Below are positions 63,267 through 64,000 of a stretch of DNA of 64,000 nt, piece after piece. Origin of the DNA: Nocardia exalbida NBRC 100660 (GTDB lineage Bacteria; Actinomycetota; Actinomycetes; Mycobacteriales; Mycobacteriaceae). A program made the position numbers and the translations under genes. The notes beneath the pieces are model-generated. The model was not told the origin of the DNA and ran no database searches. It saw only the letters and a program-made list of their open reading frames with translations. Position 1 is the first letter of the stretch. The number at the start of each line of letters is the position of its first letter. Location of the stretch: NCBI RefSeq assembly GCF_000308575.1, contig NZ_BAFZ01000054.1, forward strand, positions 1 through 64,000, read 5' to 3'.

Positions 63267-64000
63267 TCAGCCGTGTGGTCCGGCGGCATCCGATAGGTCG
63301 TCCTCGGTCGCGCGGCGGCGCAGTGGGGTCACGACGCCGTTCGACGATCCGGACTTGTAGGCGACGCCGCCCAGCAGCAGACGTTCCTCGGTCATGCGCG
63401 GGCGGATCGCGGGACCCATCGGCCACCAGTCGTCGAGTTCGACCAGGCCGGGCTCGATCAGTTCCAGATCACCGAAGTACGAGGCGATCTGCTCGCGGGT
63501 GCGGTACCAGCCGGAGCCCAAGCCCATTTCGGTGAAACGCCGTTGCAGTTCGATGGCCATCTCGTGTGCCTCGCCGCCGTCGGCCGGATCGTAGAAATGC
63601 GTGATCGCGACGTAGGAGCCCGCGGGCAGCGCATCGATGTACTGACGCATGATTCCGGCCGGATCGAGGTCGTCGTCGACGTGATGCAGGATGCCGCACA
63701 GGATCAGCGCCAGCGGCCGGGTGAGATCGAGGTGTCGGGTGACGTCGGAGTGCGACAGCAAGGTCTTCGGCGCGGTGAGATCCGCGGGCACGAAGTGGGT
63801 GAACTCGTTGCGCTCGAGCAGGACGCGGCCGTGGATGTTGCACACCGGGTCGTTGTCGACGTACACCACGCGCGCCTGGGGATTCTGCTGTTGGGCGATC
63901 TCATGGGTATTGCCGACGGTCGGCAGCCCCGCGCCGATGTCGAGGAACTGGTCGATGCCGACGGTCCCGGCCAGATAGCGCACCACGCGGTGCAGCCAGC
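63267..64000 (-). CDS. SAM-dependent methyltransferase (DUF574), truncated by window edge
   Basis: About 244 C-terminal residues of a DUF574/Methyltransf_19-type methyltransferase: the SAM motif 'IDQFLDIGAGLPTVGNTHEIAQ', acidic 'RVVYVDNDPVC', 'ILCGILHHVDDD', and 'EEIASYF'-like 'REQIASYFGDLELIEPGLVELDDWWP'. The N-terminus lies outside the window ('WLHRVVRYLAGTVG' is the first readable part). These enzymes methylate small molecules; the substrate is unknown. Confidence 0.85.
   Translation of the reverse strand, partial: WLHRVVRYLAGTVGIDQFLDIGAGLPTVGNTHEIAQQQNPQARVVYVDNDPVCNIHGRVLLERNEFTHFVPADLTAPKTLLSHSDVTRHLDLTRPLALILCGILHHVDDDLDPAGIMRQYIDALPAGSYVAITHFYDPADGGEAHEMAIELQRRFTEMGLGSGWYRTREQIASYFGDLELIEPGLVELDDWWPMGPAIRPRMTEERLLLGGVAYKSGSSNGVVTPLRRRATEDDLSDAAGPHG

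Overview
The window is about 64 kb of high-GC actinobacterial DNA. The best fit is Nocardia or a close relative in the Mycobacteriales. Signs are the F420/flavin enzymes of the PPOX, Ddn and LLM types, a DinB/DUF664 thiol-transferase-like protein, an EspR-like regulator, PknH-like receptor kinases, an IdeR/DtxR-type iron box, the pruA-pruB-pruC layout known from mycobacteria, and many apparently leaderless transcripts. No rRNA, tRNA, CRISPR array, insertion sequence or prophage was recognised. Both ends cut genes: a membrane protein at the left and a SAM-dependent methyltransferase at the right.

Left third (1-31 kb). After an EspR-like regulator and two F420-type oxidoreductases comes a minus-strand block: proline catabolism (pruA, pruB) with a permease, an amidase, and a GntR-MFS pair. 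The divergent PucR-type regulator pruC shares a short intergenic region with pruA that holds an inverted repeat. Next are a receptor Ser/Thr kinase with a duplicated Cys-containing ectodomain, a SnoaL-DUF3237 pair behind a promoter with an embedded palindrome, a CYTH protein, and a secreted protein with atypical Arg codons overlapping an unknown partner gene. A TetR/hydrolase divergent pair, an FAD oxidoreductase, a quinone-oxidoreductase-like gene, ohr-ohrR, two coupled lipoprotein enzymes, a secreted CocE/NonD hydrolase, an LLM oxidoreductase, a second PucR-type regulator and gluconokinase follow.

Middle (31-48 kb). Here are a DUF5995 secreted protein, an M50-type membrane protease, a second receptor kinase, a BASS transporter and a Gfo/Idh/MocA oxidoreductase. 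A CitA/CitB-like two-component system is divergent from an NMT1-type ABC importer (ATPase, permease, lipoprotein), which suggests ligand sensing coupled to uptake. An APC permease, a CNT/NupC-type transporter, a siderophore-interacting protein behind an iron box, a nitroreductase-like protein, another LLM enzyme and a serine hydrolase complete this part.

Right part (48-64 kb). This holds an amino-acid permease, a DUF4345 protein, a 14-TM MFS exporter, an aldehyde dehydrogenase-DUF779 pair with a GAF regulator, two small secreted proteins (glycine zipper; Gly/Trp/His-rich), a DinB-like protein, a metallophosphoesterase carrying eight 10-residue repeats, a TerD-AIM24 fusion, small unknown proteins, a DUF6081-like protein and the truncated methyltransferase. 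Most of the window looks like ordinary chromosomal metabolism and transport. The best leads are the duplicated kinase sensor domain, the atypical secreted-protein/partner pair, the repeat-bearing phosphoesterase, the TerD-AIM24 fusion and several well-formed operator-promoter arrangements.
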